DNA of 48,961 bases, taken from assembly GCA_002700305.1 (NCBI GenBank), contig PACZ01000025.1, positions 1 through 48,961 of the forward strand, written 5' to 3'. Below, one piece after another: positions 37,270 through 47,614 of this stretch; the first letter of the stretch is position 1; each line of letters opens with the position of its first letter. The translations under genes and the position numbers were made by a program. This DNA is from Hyphomonas sp. Lineage in GTDB: Bacteria > Pseudomonadota > Alphaproteobacteria > Caulobacterales > Hyphomonadaceae. The notes under the pieces were generated by a model. It was not told where the DNA came from, searched no databases, and saw only the letters and a list, made by a program, of their open reading frames with translations.

Positions 37270-38628
37270 TCACTGCGGCGCGACTGCGACGGGCGTGATT
37301 TCGTTTTCTTCGCAGTAATTGTAGGCCTCGTCGCCTTCATAGACCATGCAGGGTTCGGGAATGCGCAGATCGTTCTCGCGCAGCCATTTGCAGGATGCCG
37401 GGTCGCTGAGCGCACAGCCGATTTGATAGCTGATGGCCTCGGCTTCGCGCCGGGCCTCAAAGTCCAGGCTGCCATCGGACTTGCGGAAATCGTCATCGGC
37501 GTAGCCTCTGCGGAGGGCATTTGCCATCTCCGGGCAGGCCTTGCCGAGCCCTGAAAAACAGGCCGTCCGGAAGAAAATCTCGGCCACGTCCCGCTGACCG
37601 CGTTGGGCGGCGGTCTCGGCACCGTGAAACACAGCTTCGAGCAGGGCAGGCGGGGCGATCAGCGCGTCGTAGGGGCCGTTGTAGGATTTTGCCTCCTCGG
37701 TGTCCTTGAAGAGCTGCTCGACGATCCCGTCCTGCGCCGAGGGGATGAAGCTGCTGTCCGGCCAGGCCTCGATGAATTCCAGCCAGCCGGCGATCGTGTT
37801 CATGCGCTTGGCGGCGAGGAAGGCGAGGTCTTCGTTGCCAGCGGTGGCAGGCGCCGGCCCGGCATCGCAGCCCGTGAAGCAGATATCTTCCGTCAGGCCG
37901 TCTGCCGTGAAGGGCAGCGCGTTGCCGGGCCGGGCGGCGGCCACTTCGCGCAGGGCCAGCGTGAAGGCCCGGTCGGCTGAAAGGCCTTTCTGCGGCAGGC
38001 GTTTCGACAGGGCCTTCGCGAACAGGCCATCATCCGGCGTGGTGGCGCCATCTGCCGTGGCAAAGGCAATGTAGAGGCCGCGCTTGCGCGGTACACGCAC
38101 CATGCCCTTGTCTGCCGAACCGCCTTTGGACGAGGTAAAAGGCAGCGTGTTCCGGCAGGCATCGGAGACGATGAAGATCGCCTTGGCGTCAGAGGCGGCC
38201 AGCGCATCCACGATACTGTTCACCGGCACGCCGAGGATCGGCAGCTGTTCGGCGCCTGTGATCGGTGATCTGGCCGGGATCAGATAATTCGCCCGCTGTC
38301 CGGCGGACTCGGCAGAGCCACCATGGCCGGAATAATAGAAGAAGCCGATGGAGTCCTCTCCCGCAGAGCGCAGGTCCGAGGAAAGCTGTGCGACGGCAAG
38401 ATTGATGTCCGTCTGCGTGGCATCGCGCAGCACGTTGATATTCCCGGCCGGAAAGCCCGCCCGGATCAGGCCGAGGCGCATGTTCTCCACGTCCTCATGC
38501 GGCAGGCTGAGCCCACCGACGGTGGGCGGATAATCCTCATTCCCGATCAGCAGGGCATAGCGGGTTTCCGCAGATGCGGCGAAGGCAAGGCTGGCCAGAC
38601 CCCACAAAACAATCAGTGCGCGAAACAT
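37270..38628 (-). CDS. Secreted caspase-family (C14) protein with Hcp-like C-terminal repeats
   Basis: A predicted periplasmic cysteine protease of 452 residues. A signal peptide (about 1-20, ending AASA) precedes a caspase-like p20 domain starting RYALLIGNEDY. The catalytic dyad is intact: His102 in YYSGHGG and Cys158 in IVSDACRN. After a linker, the C-terminal half (about 330-430) has helical Cys-paired segments, FRTACFSGLGKACPEMA and YQIGCALSDPASCKW, like Sel1/Hcp repeats. The same repeat type forms the Hcp/Sel1 protein at 27261-27857. The target and trigger are unknown; bacterial caspase homologues are linked to regulated proteolysis and cell death. It lies 75 bases downstream of degP on the same strand. 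Confidence 0.88.
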   Translation of the reverse strand: MFRALIVLWGLASLAFAASAETRYALLIGNEDYPPTVGGLSLPHEDVENMRLGLIRAGFPAGNINVLRDATQTDINLAVAQLSSDLRSAGEDSIGFFYYSGHGGSAESAGQRANYLIPARSPITGAEQLPILGVPVNSIVDALAASDAKAIFIVSDACRNTLPFTSSKGGSADKGMVRVPRKRGLYIAFATADGATTPDDGLFAKALSKRLPQKGLSADRAFTLALREVAAARPGNALPFTADGLTEDICFTGCDAGPAPATAGNEDLAFLAAKRMNTIAGWLEFIEAWPDSSFIPSAQDGIVEQLFKDTEEAKSYNGPYDALIAPPALLEAVFHGAETAAQRGQRDVAEIFFRTACFSGLGKACPEMANALRRGYADDDFRKSDGSLDFEARREAEAISYQIGCALSDPASCKWLRENDLRIPEPCMVYEGDEAYNYCEENEITPVAVAPQ

Positions 38629-38703
38629 GATCCCACCTTCCTGTCCGCCTCGGGAAGAGCCTAGACCGGGATCGCGCGCCTGAAAAGCAGAAGCTGAGGT
38701 CGT

Positions 38704-40155
<1,452 letters not shown>

Positions 40156-40238
40156 GGGACTTCGGCTTCCTCTGCGGGCGGAAGATGGATTTATTTTCAC
40201 CGCAGACTATGGCGCTTTGCGGGCAAGGTGCAACAGGT

Positions 40239-40439
40239 TCAGCCCAAGTGAACTGCAAGCCAGATCAGCACGATGCCGACAGCCCCGCCGCCAAGGCCGG
40301 CCATGGTCAGCTCCCTTGTGCTCAACTGGGTTACCAGAACAGCGAGGCGCCGCATGAAGTCCGGGGCGACCGCATAGGCCGCCCCTTCCAGTAAGAACCA
40401 CATGCCGACACCCGCCAGCAGGATCAGTGGCAGTGTCAT
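40239..40439 (-). CDS. DUF2065 small membrane protein
   Basis: A 66-residue protein with two hydrophobic helices (about 4-25 and 46-65), the first containing FLLEGAAYAVAPDFMRRL, which fits the DUF2065 family: a short YjeT-like protein between hflC and degP in many proteobacteria. Function is unknown. It begins 20 bases after the hflC stop and shares the hflKC transcript. Confidence 0.88.
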   Translation of the reverse strand: MTLPLILLAGVGMWFLLEGAAYAVAPDFMRRLAVLVTQLSTRELTMAGLGGGAVGIVLIWLAVHLG

Positions 40440-40459
40440 CGCTGAAAGACTCCTTCAGC

Positions 40460-41353
40460 TTATTTCGAGTTCTTGCGCGCAGCCGCGATGAACTCGTCGC
40501 ACAGGCCAAGATTGTCCGGGGCGACCACGATCTGCGTCGTGCCCTTCTTCAGAGCGGCTTCGCAGGCGATCAGGGCGCGCTGGAAGCGGAAGAATTCGGG
40601 ATCGCGGCCATAGGCGTTGGCATAGATCTCGTTCCGCTTGGCGTCGCCTTCACCGCGGATCTCTTCAGACCGCTGGTTGGCTTCGGCGAGGATCACCGTC
40701 TTGTCGCGATCGGCCTTGGCGCGAACGGCCTGGGCCTGCTTGTCACCATTGGCGCGGATCAGCTCGGCTTCCTGGTTCCGGGCCGCTTCCATGCGGCGGA
40801 AGACACGCTCGGACACGTCGGCGGGCAGGTCCGCCCGGCGGATACGAACATCGATGATGTCGATGCCGCGTCCGGCGATGGAGTCCGACAAATTCTCCCG
40901 GATCTCGTCCATCAGCGTGGCCCGCTGGCCGGAGATGATCTCCTCCGGCAGTTTGTTGGCCAGGGCGTTCCGGATCGCCGTGTTGGTGAACTGCGACAGC
41001 TGGTTCTCGGCCACGCGCTGCGTCTGCAGGCGCTGGTAGAAGGCCAGGGGATCAGAGATCTGGTAGCGCACGAAGGCGTCCACGATCAGCTGTTCCTGGT
41101 TGGAGGCCAGCACTTCGATGTTCGGAATGTCGAGGCCGATATTGCGGCGGTCGTATTTGATGACGTTCTGGATGAAGGGCATTTTCACCTTCAGGCCGGC
41201 CTGGTTCTGCCCGGGGGCATTGTAGGCGGCCTGCGCCTTACCAACCTGCAGGACAAGCGCCTGTTCGGTCTGGTTGACGATGAAAAAGCTGTTCATGCCG
41301 ACGATCAGCGCCGCGGCGGCGATGACGAGGGCGAAGATACCAAGTCCACGCAT
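40460..41353 (-). CDS. hflC: HflC, protease modulator subunit
   Basis: HflC with HflK forms a large periplasm-facing cage around the FtsH protease and modulates its activity. The 297 residues have one N-terminal helix (about 5-25), then the SPFH/band-7 domain (about 25-190, with IPNIEVLASNQEQLIVDAF in part), and a long coiled-coil helix (about 200-260) rich in Ala, Arg and Glu (RSEEIRGEGDAKRNEIYA). It starts 11 bases after hflK, so they are co-translated. It ends in a short basic tail. Confidence 0.95.
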   Translation of the reverse strand: MRGLGIFALVIAAAALIVGMNSFFIVNQTEQALVLQVGKAQAAYNAPGQNQAGLKVKMPFIQNVIKYDRRNIGLDIPNIEVLASNQEQLIVDAFVRYQISDPLAFYQRLQTQRVAENQLSQFTNTAIRNALANKLPEEIISGQRATLMDEIRENLSDSIAGRGIDIIDVRIRRADLPADVSERVFRRMEAARNQEAELIRANGDKQAQAVRAKADRDKTVILAEANQRSEEIRGEGDAKRNEIYANAYGRDPEFFRFQRALIACEAALKKGTTQIVVAPDNLGLCDEFIAAARKNSK

Positions 41354-41364
41354 GATGATCGCTC

Positions 41365-42474
41365 CTATTGGCTGCTGCGGTTGGGGTTGACCGGCAGGTA
41401 AGGCACTGCGCCGGAGTCGGAGTCGAGGATCACCTTGTCGGCATTGCCGAGGACCCGCTCCATCGTCTCGAGATACATCCGCTCGCGGGTCACCTGCGGT
41501 GCCTTGCGGTATTCGTCGAGGATGGAGGTGAAGCGGGCCGCCTCACCGGTCGAGTTGGCGATCACCTGCTCGCGATAGGCTTCGGCGTTCTGCAGCACCT
41601 GCTGGGCCTGGCCTTCCGCACGCGGGATGATGTCGTTTGCGTACTTGTTGGCTTCCTGGATCGCCTTTTCGGCATCCTGACCGGCATTGACCACGTCGAT
41701 AAAGGCCTGGCGCACCTGTGCAGGGGCGGCCGCTTCCTGAATCTCGACGTTCTGCACCTGGATACCGGCGCGATAGTCGTTCATCAGGGCCTGAAGCTGG
41801 GTCTTCACCTGTTCGGAGATCGTGGTCCGGCCCGTGGTGATGACGTCGTCGAGCTTCGACTTGCCGACCACTTCGCGCATCACGCTCTCGGCGGAGGCTT
41901 TCAGCAGTTCGCTGCCGCCATCCACGTTGAGGATGAAGTTTTCCGGATTGGCCGGATCGTAGAACCAGAACACCCGGAAGCGGACATCGACGATGTTCTC
42001 GTCTCCGGTCAGCATCAGGGCTTCGTTGGAATTGTTGCCGATCTGCGTTTCCTGCTGCTTCTCGGACGGCATGACGACATGCGTCTCGATCGGGGCAGGC
42101 AGGTGGAAGTGCAGGCCGGGCGTGAAGTTCGTCTGCCACTGACCGAAACGGAACACCGCGGCACGCGAGCCTTCGTCAACCACGACGACACCCGTCATCA
42201 GCCAGGCAATGAGGGCGATGCCGGCGAGAACAAGGATGCCGAGCGGGCCGAAATTCGGGCCCGAGCCACCGCCTTTGCGCCGGCCACCGCCGCCGCCATT
42301 GCCACGTCCGCGGAAACGTTCCTGCATGCGGCGCATCTGGTCTTCGAGGTCACCCCCGCCACCGCTGCCGCCGCCGGACGGACGCTTCCACGGGGAATTC
42401 CCGTCGCCGCCTCCGTTGTCGCCGCCTCCGCCGCCCCAAGGGCCGCTACCTTTAGTTTTATCATCCCAGGGCAT
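41365..42474 (-). CDS. hflK: HflK, protease modulator subunit
   Basis: Partner of HflC in the FtsH-regulating membrane complex. The start is ATG 42474, which has AGGAGG upstream; a longer open frame runs to 43119 but crosses the divergent mrp gene and is spurious. The 369 residues start with a long Gly-rich, low-complexity cytoplasmic segment (about 1-72), then a single helix (about 75-95), an SPFH/band-7 domain (about 95-260) and a coiled-coil stalk (about 270-350, EGQAQQVLQNAEAYREQVIA). The Gly-rich N-terminus is typical of HflK. hflC follows after 11 bases. Confidence 0.95.
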   Translation of the reverse strand: MPWDDKTKGSGPWGGGGGDNGGGDGNSPWKRPSGGGSGGGGDLEDQMRRMQERFRGRGNGGGGGRRKGGGSGPNFGPLGILVLAGIALIAWLMTGVVVVDEGSRAAVFRFGQWQTNFTPGLHFHLPAPIETHVVMPSEKQQETQIGNNSNEALMLTGDENIVDVRFRVFWFYDPANPENFILNVDGGSELLKASAESVMREVVGKSKLDDVITTGRTTISEQVKTQLQALMNDYRAGIQVQNVEIQEAAAPAQVRQAFIDVVNAGQDAEKAIQEANKYANDIIPRAEGQAQQVLQNAEAYREQVIANSTGEAARFTSILDEYRKAPQVTRERMYLETMERVLGNADKVILDSDSGAVPYLPVNPNRSSQ

Positions 42475-42568
42475 GGCCCCTCCTGTTGCACGTATTCGCT
42501 TCCATATAGGTGCTTTGCTAATAAGTGCATGCCCTTTTCGGGGCATCAAGGGATAGAGGGTCGCGGTC

Positions 42569-43792
42569 ATGTTCGGTTCCAAGGGGAAAACCCGGCAAAA
42601 ACAGGCAGATGCTGTCATGAAGGCGCTTGGCAGCCCGGACTGGCTGGAGTCTGTCAGCGTCGATGAGAGCGGCCGTGCCGTGCTGGTGATCGTGGCGGAT
42701 CCGGCCGATACCGCCGGCGCCGAGGCCCGGCGAATGGACGCAGAAGGCAAGGCAGGCCTCGTTCCGGGGGTGAAATCGGTCACCACCGTACTGACCGCAG
42801 AGCGCCAGCAGGGGGCCGCGCCGCACTCGCACAGCCATGCGCCCCATTCGCCAAAGGGCGCGTCCAAAGGCCGCTCGGAGCTGCTGAACCTCACCCCGTC
42901 GCCGCGCCGGGTGCAAAAGGGCGCCCGCCTGTCGGACGAGGCGATGCAGCAGGGCGCCCCGCAGCGCCAGCAGGGGAGCGTCGCGAAAATCCCCGGCATT
43001 TCCCGCATCCTCGTCGTCGCCAGCGCCAAGGGCGGGGTGGGCAAGTCCACCGTCTCGGTGAACCTTGCGGCCGCCCTCGCCAAGACCGGCATGAAGGTCG
43101 GTCTGCTGGACGCCGACATCTATGGCCCCTCCATTCCCACCATGCTGGGCACGCAGGGCGCCGAGCCGAAAGGATCGAAGAACAGGAAACTGGTACCGGT
43201 CGAGGCGCACGGGCTGAAGACGCTGTCGATCGGCTATCTGTCAGACCCGGACGCGCCGATGATCTGGCGCGGGCCGATCGTCATGTCGGCGATCACCCAG
43301 ATGCTGAACGATGCCGAATGGGGCACGCCGGAAGACCCGCTGGACGTGCTGGTCATCGACACGCCGCCCGGCACCGGCGATGCCCAGCTGACCATTGCGC
43401 AGAAAGTGCCGGTGACTGCCGCGCTGATCGTGACAACGCCGCAGGAGGTCGCCCTCGCAGACGTGCGCCGGGGCGCGGCCATGTTCACCAAGACCGCCGT
43501 GCCGGTGATCGGCCTCGTCGAGACGATGAGCTATTTCCAGGACCCGGCCGGCAACAAGCATTATCTGATGGGCCATGGCGGCGGACAGCGCATGGCCGAT
43601 GCGCTCGGCCTGCCGCTGCTGGCGGAAGTGCCGATGCTGCAGGCGATCCGCGAGGGCGGCGACAGGGGCGTGCCCGCGGCCATCGGTGACGAGGAAACCG
43701 CGAAGGCCTTCCACGAACTTGCCCGCAAGGTCGCCATCGGCCTCGACACGCTGGAAACGAAGGCCCCGCCGGAGATCGTCTTCGAGGACTAG
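42569..43792 (+). CDS. mrp: Mrp/NBP35 family iron-sulfur cluster carrier ATPase
   Basis: Loads or delivers Fe-S clusters to apoproteins in the cytoplasm. The 407 residues comprise an N-terminal MIP18/DUF59 domain (about 8-80), a His/Pro/Gln-rich linker (about 85-145), and a ParA/MinD-like P-loop ATPase domain. The P-loop SAKGGVGKSTVSVNLA is near residue 152-167, DADIYGPSIPTMLG follows as switch I, and DTPPGTGDAQLTIAQ as switch II. The usual CxxC cluster motif near the C-terminus is not obvious: the corresponding segment ends ETMSYFQDPAGNKHYLMGHGGG, in which a Cys pair is absent. It is divergent from hflK; its stop overlaps that of the next gene. Confidence 0.93.
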   Translation: MFGSKGKTRQKQADAVMKALGSPDWLESVSVDESGRAVLVIVADPADTAGAEARRMDAEGKAGLVPGVKSVTTVLTAERQQGAAPHSHSHAPHSPKGASKGRSELLNLTPSPRRVQKGARLSDEAMQQGAPQRQQGSVAKIPGISRILVVASAKGGVGKSTVSVNLAAALAKTGMKVGLLDADIYGPSIPTMLGTQGAEPKGSKNRKLVPVEAHGLKTLSIGYLSDPDAPMIWRGPIVMSAITQMLNDAEWGTPEDPLDVLVIDTPPGTGDAQLTIAQKVPVTAALIVTTPQEVALADVRRGAAMFTKTAVPVIGLVETMSYFQDPAGNKHYLMGHGGGQRMADALGLPLLAEVPMLQAIREGGDRGVPAAIGDEETAKAFHELARKVAIGLDTLETKAPPEIVFED

Positions 43793-44880
43793 TCTTCGCC
43801 GCCAAAATGCTGCGCGGCCAGCGTCGCGGCGAGGCCGATCATGTTCTCGTAGCCAACCGTGTTGTTGTTCAGGATGACAATCACGCCATCCTCTTCCGGC
43901 ACCAGCATGATCAGGCTGAGATAACCGATCAGGCGGCCATTATAATAGGTCACGCCGACGGTCCGGTCGTCTGTCACGGGAAGCTCCGATACGCTCCAGG
44001 CCATGGGCATCTCGGCATTGAAGGCTTCTGCGGCGCCAGCGTCTGAATAGATTTTGCCGTCGATCACGGCGTGTCCCCAGGCATTCAGATCGTCCGCGGC
44101 CGAGACCATGGAGGCCGTGCCGCGGAACAGGGCCGGGTTCACGACGGGGATGACATCATAGGTACCGTCATCATTTTTCAGGTAATCTACAGCGATGCCA
44201 TCTGCATCCCGGTAGAGCTGGCCCGTCGCGGTCATGCCGAGCGGACCCAGGATCTGCGTTTGCAGATAAGTCTCGTAATCCATGCCGGAATAACGGTCGA
44301 TCACGAGCGCCAGAAGATAGTAGTTTACGTTCGAGTACAGATAATCGCTGCCGGGGGCGAATTTCAGCTCCAGCTTTTCCAGCGTGTCCATGAAGGACTG
44401 ATCTGTGAAACCGCGCTTCACGTCATTGTCGAACCAGCCGGGAATGTCGATATAGTGCGGAATGCCGGACCGGTTCTGCAGCAGGTGGCGGAGCGTGACC
44501 TCGCCGGCATAAGGCACGTCGAAGTCCGGCAGCAATTCAGCGAGCGTCTGGTCCAGTCCGAGCTTTCCGTCGTCTACCAGTTTCAGCACCAGCGCGGCCG
44601 TGAAGCTCTTCGTCATCGAGGCGATGGGAAAACGGGTGTCGATGGTGACGAGCTCAGCATCTGCCATCGGGGAGGCGTTCACCGCTTCGCGCAGCAGGAG
44701 GTCGTCCCCCTTGCTGACGAGGAGCGTGCCGGAGAACTCCAGTTCCTCCAACAAGGCTGAGAGCTCATCCGATTTTACTTCACCGGCACTTTGCGTTGCG
44801 GTGACGGAGGCTGGCTGTCCGGCAGAGCAGCCGCACGCCAGCAGGGTTGCGGCAAGGGCCGCGATCAAAGTGTGTTTCAT
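43789..44880 (-). CDS. Beta-lactamase-fold serine hydrolase, lipoprotein
   Basis: A 363-residue class C/esterase-like serine hydrolase of the periplasm. The N-terminal signal has a lipobox LLACGC (Cys about 16-18). The SxxK motif is SMTK with Ser88 and Lys91, and YxN is YSNVN, both as in penicillin-binding proteins and esterases. The third motif, usually H-x-G or KTG, reads YYNG, and the region just before it is short, so activity may differ from true beta-lactamases. Family members include D-aminopeptidases and esterases. It is convergent with mrp with the stops overlapping by 4 bases. The metallo-hydrolase gene lies 29 bases upstream on the same strand. Confidence 0.87.
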   Translation of the reverse strand: MKHTLIAALAATLLACGCSAGQPASVTATQSAGEVKSDELSALLEELEFSGTLLVSKGDDLLLREAVNASPMADAELVTIDTRFPIASMTKSFTAALVLKLVDDGKLGLDQTLAELLPDFDVPYAGEVTLRHLLQNRSGIPHYIDIPGWFDNDVKRGFTDQSFMDTLEKLELKFAPGSDYLYSNVNYYLLALVIDRYSGMDYETYLQTQILGPLGMTATGQLYRDADGIAVDYLKNDDGTYDVIPVVNPALFRGTASMVSAADDLNAWGHAVIDGKIYSDAGAAEAFNAEMPMAWSVSELPVTDDRTVGVTYYNGRLIGYLSLIMLVPEEDGVIVILNNNTVGYENMIGLAATLAAQHFGGED

Positions 44881-44909
44881 GAGGGCGGCAGGTAAGGAAC
44901 GTTGACAGC

Positions 44910-45986
44910 CTAGTCCAGCCGCTTGCGCTCAATTTTGCTTGATCCGGCCGGCAGGACGAAGGCCATGCCGTCTTCGCCCATGAGGATCGGGCCGTCGAAG
45001 GCTTTCTTCGTGCCCTTCATGAAGGCGGGGTAGAGGATGCGGCTCGGTTGGGCCGGGACGATATGGGTGAAGACGAGCAGGCCGGCGCCTGCCTCCTGCG
45101 CCGCCTCGGCCGCACCAACGGGGCTGGTGTGATAGTCCGGAATGTCGTGCATGATCTTTTCGAGCCGCCTGGCGCCGAGCGTCTCCAGCTGATTGGCAAT
45201 CTCGCCGACCATTTCGTCATTCAGCGCCTCATGCACCAGCACGTCGGTGTCTCGGGCAAGTCCGATCAGGGCCTCGTTTTTCACCGTGTCGCCGGAAATG
45301 GTGACCGAGCGGCCCTTGTAATCGAACCGGTAGGCGACGGCAGGCTCGACCGGGGAATGGTCCACCGGCACAGCGGTCACGGTCAGGCCATCGCGCTCAT
45401 AGACGCGTGTTGCGGCCCCGTTGGTGAGGAAGGGAAAGGCTTCCATCCCGGCGCCGGAGGGCGGTACGACGTCCGCCCCGTGATGGGCGATCCGGTAGGT
45501 CGCATCCAGCGCATAAGCCTCGTTGAAGCCATCGGCGATGCGCTGGACCCCGTGCGGCCCGTAAAGGGCCAGCGGTGTGTCGGCCCCGCCTGCGGCCCAG
45601 TGCTGCAGCATCACCTCGCCGAGGCCGTCGATATGGTCGGAATGGAAATGCGTCAGGAACGCCGCTTCCACCCGGCCCCAGGGCAGGGCGAACTCCCCGA
45701 ACTTGCGTCCTGAGCCTGCGCCGGCATCGATGATGAAGACCCGGTCGCCGGCGGCGACCACTGTCATCGGACCGGCCCGGTTCGGATCCGGCAGGGGGGA
45801 GCCGGTGCCGACCAGCACGACCGTGAGCCCGTCCGGAGGGTCAGCCAGTGCGTTCCTTCCGACATTTTTCTTCACCGCGCTCCTGAAGACCATTTCTCCG
45901 ATCTGTACACTGAACACGGTGCGAGCAACGGCCCCGGCCACCAGTAGCAGCGCCAGAATGACGAGTGCAGGTTTCAGAAAGCGCAT
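44910..45986 (-). CDS. Membrane-anchored metallo-beta-lactamase-fold hydrolase
   Basis: A 358-residue protein with one N-terminal helix (about 5-24), suggesting a periplasmic enzyme tied to the inner membrane. The metal site HxHxDH is in LTHFHSDHIDGLGE (His113, His115, Asp117, His118), with later ligands in SGDTVKNEA and FTHIVP. The layout resembles the RNase Z-like/arylsulfatase subgroup of the superfamily; the membrane anchor makes an RNA substrate unlikely. The substrate is unknown. It precedes the serine hydrolase gene and follows the SMP-30 gene, all on the minus strand with short gaps, so they may form one transcript. Confidence 0.87.
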   Translation of the reverse strand: MRFLKPALVILALLLVAGAVARTVFSVQIGEMVFRSAVKKNVGRNALADPPDGLTVVLVGTGSPLPDPNRAGPMTVVAAGDRVFIIDAGAGSGRKFGEFALPWGRVEAAFLTHFHSDHIDGLGEVMLQHWAAGGADTPLALYGPHGVQRIADGFNEAYALDATYRIAHHGADVVPPSGAGMEAFPFLTNGAATRVYERDGLTVTAVPVDHSPVEPAVAYRFDYKGRSVTISGDTVKNEALIGLARDTDVLVHEALNDEMVGEIANQLETLGARRLEKIMHDIPDYHTSPVGAAEAAQEAGAGLLVFTHIVPAQPSRILYPAFMKGTKKAFDGPILMGEDGMAFVLPAGSSKIERKRLD

Positions 45987-46011
45987 TGTCGTATCCCCCC
46001 GGCCTGACAGG

Positions 46012-46920
46012 TCAGGCGTTGAAGTTGAGCTTCAGGCCCGGTTCAGGCCATCGGCACTTGATCAAGTTTCCCGTGCCCGACAGCGTGATGTAGGCATCGC
46101 GCATGTCGTCCCCACCAAAGGCGATATTGGTGACCAGCAGGTCCGGGAAGGCGATATGGCTGTGCTGGCCGTCCGGCGTGATCGTGGTGATGCCGCCATT
46201 CAGGATGGTTGCCACACAGACATTCCCTGCCGCGGTCATGCCGAGGCTGTCGAAATATTGCAGGCCGGGCATGGTGGCGACGACGCGGCCGCCATTCAGC
46301 GGCGAGGCCGGTTTGATGACGCCGGGGCTTTCCAGGTCGAAGGCCCACATGCGGCCGGTCATCGTGTCGGCCATGTAGACGGTCTGCTCGTCCGGCGAGA
46401 GGCCGACGCCATTGGGGCTGGAATAGTGATAGTCCAGCTCTTTCGCCGCGCTGGCGCCATTGGCGAGATAATAGAGCCCGCCGAATTCGCGGTGGCGCGG
46501 GAACACCTTGCCATGATCGGTGAAATAGAGATTCCCGGCCTTGTCGAAGACGAGGTCGTTCGGCCCTCTCAGCGGGTTGCCGTCGACCGCTTCGATGACA
46601 CGTTCGACCTTGCCGGTGGAGAGGTCCACCCGTTCGATCCGGCCGCCATCATAATCTTCCGGGCAGTTGCCGGGGATCAGCATGCCGTCCATCTCGTGAT
46701 ATTCGAAGCCGCCATTATTACAGACCCAGAGCGCGCCGTCCGGTCCGATGGCGAGGCCGTTCGGGCCGCCGCCCGGCGTCGCGATCACTTCGGTCTTGCC
46801 GCCATCCCAGCAGCGCGTGATGCACTTCTTCTCGATCTCCACCACGATGATGGAGCCGTCTGCCATGACGACCGGGCCTTCCGGAAAGCGGAGACCGCTC
46901 GCGACTGTTTCATATTCCAT
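46012..46920 (-). CDS. SMP-30/gluconolactonase-family lactonase
   Basis: A six-bladed beta-propeller calcium-dependent hydrolase, probably acting on a sugar lactone; the substrate is unknown. The start ATG 46920 has GGGAGGAAAAAC upstream; an in-frame ATG at 46947 is less likely. The 302 residues begin with the family signature GLRFPEGPV, then PNGLAIGPDGALWVCNNGG, GPNDLVFDKAGNLYFTDHG, and SPNGVGLSPDEQTVYMAD, giving repeated Asn/Asp metal ligands. There is no signal peptide. It lies 25 bases upstream of the metallo-hydrolase gene. Confidence 0.92.
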   Translation of the reverse strand: MEYETVASGLRFPEGPVVMADGSIIVVEIEKKCITRCWDGGKTEVIATPGGGPNGLAIGPDGALWVCNNGGFEYHEMDGMLIPGNCPEDYDGGRIERVDLSTGKVERVIEAVDGNPLRGPNDLVFDKAGNLYFTDHGKVFPRHREFGGLYYLANGASAAKELDYHYSSPNGVGLSPDEQTVYMADTMTGRMWAFDLESPGVIKPASPLNGGRVVATMPGLQYFDSLGMTAAGNVCVATILNGGITTITPDGQHSHIAFPDLLVTNIAFGGDDMRDAYITLSGTGNLIKCRWPEPGLKLNFNA

Positions 46921-47013
46921 GTTTTTCCTCCCATAGAAGGAGGCCACCCTATGCGCGTGTCAGCGAAACTGCAATCTGGCAGTTATCGTGTCAATTGTTT
47001 TGTGCGGGGTGTG

Positions 47014-47553
47014 TCAGGTGCGTGGCGCGATAGCCGGCTCACGGTCCATCCGGACGATGGAGAAGGCGTGATCATTCCCGTCCCCGGCCGGATAGGTGGC
47101 CAGCGTCTCGCGGGACCAGTCGCCAGTCTGCAGTTCCGGGAAATGGGCGTCGCCTTCCGGGCTCGCATCGACTTCGGTCATGAAGATCCGGTCGACATAG
47201 GGCAGGGCGAGATCATAGATCGTGGCCCCGCCGATGACGAAAACGCAGCTGGCGTTCTGCCGGGTGGCAACGGCGCGGGCGGCATTGATGGCCGCCGGGA
47301 AGCTGGAATAGACCCGCGCGCCGGGGGCGTTATAGGTCCAGTCCCGGGTCATCACGATGTTCTCACGGCCTTTCAGCGGGCGCACCGGGAGGCTTTCCCA
47401 GGTCTTGCGGCCCATCAGGATGGGGCAGCCCATCGTGACCTTCTTGAAGAAGGAAAGATCGTCTTTCAGGCGCCACGGCAGGTCGCCCTCTTTTCCGATC
47501 ACATTGTTCTTGCCGCGGGCGGCAATGAGGCAGACGTTCAGACTGTCCGGCAT
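47014..47553 (-). CDS. folA: Dihydrofolate reductase
   Basis: Reduces dihydrofolate to tetrahydrofolate with NADPH; the target of trimethoprim. The start is ATG 47553, with GAAGG about 10 bases upstream; an in-frame TTG at 47676 would add 41 residues not found in the family. The 179 residues have the signatures LIAARGKNNVIGKEGDLPW, LKDDLSFFKKVT with the catalytic acid, and ILMGRKTWESLP. The C-terminal half has VIGGATIYDLALPYVDRI. It is divergent from the VUT-family gene across a 160-base region with ordered repeats. Confidence 0.96.
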   Translation of the reverse strand: MPDSLNVCLIAARGKNNVIGKEGDLPWRLKDDLSFFKKVTMGCPILMGRKTWESLPVRPLKGRENIVMTRDWTYNAPGARVYSSFPAAINAARAVATRQNASCVFVIGGATIYDLALPYVDRIFMTEVDASPEGDAHFPELQTGDWSRETLATYPAGDGNDHAFSIVRMDREPAIAPRT

Positions 47554-47614
47554 GGGGGCAACACCTTCGTTGCTGATTTCCTGTCGGGGTGACGGGGAGG
47601 CAGCCCCCGTGCAG

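Noticed and set aside
42529..42546. ATGCCC-N6-GGGCAT hairpin between hflK and mrp as a terminator
   Set aside because: It lies between divergent starts, so termination makes no sense there; too short to claim as an operator.
42475..43119. N-terminal extension of hflK
   Set aside because: It runs opposite mrp; AGGAGG before ATG 42474 and the Gly-rich HflK start decide for the shorter form.
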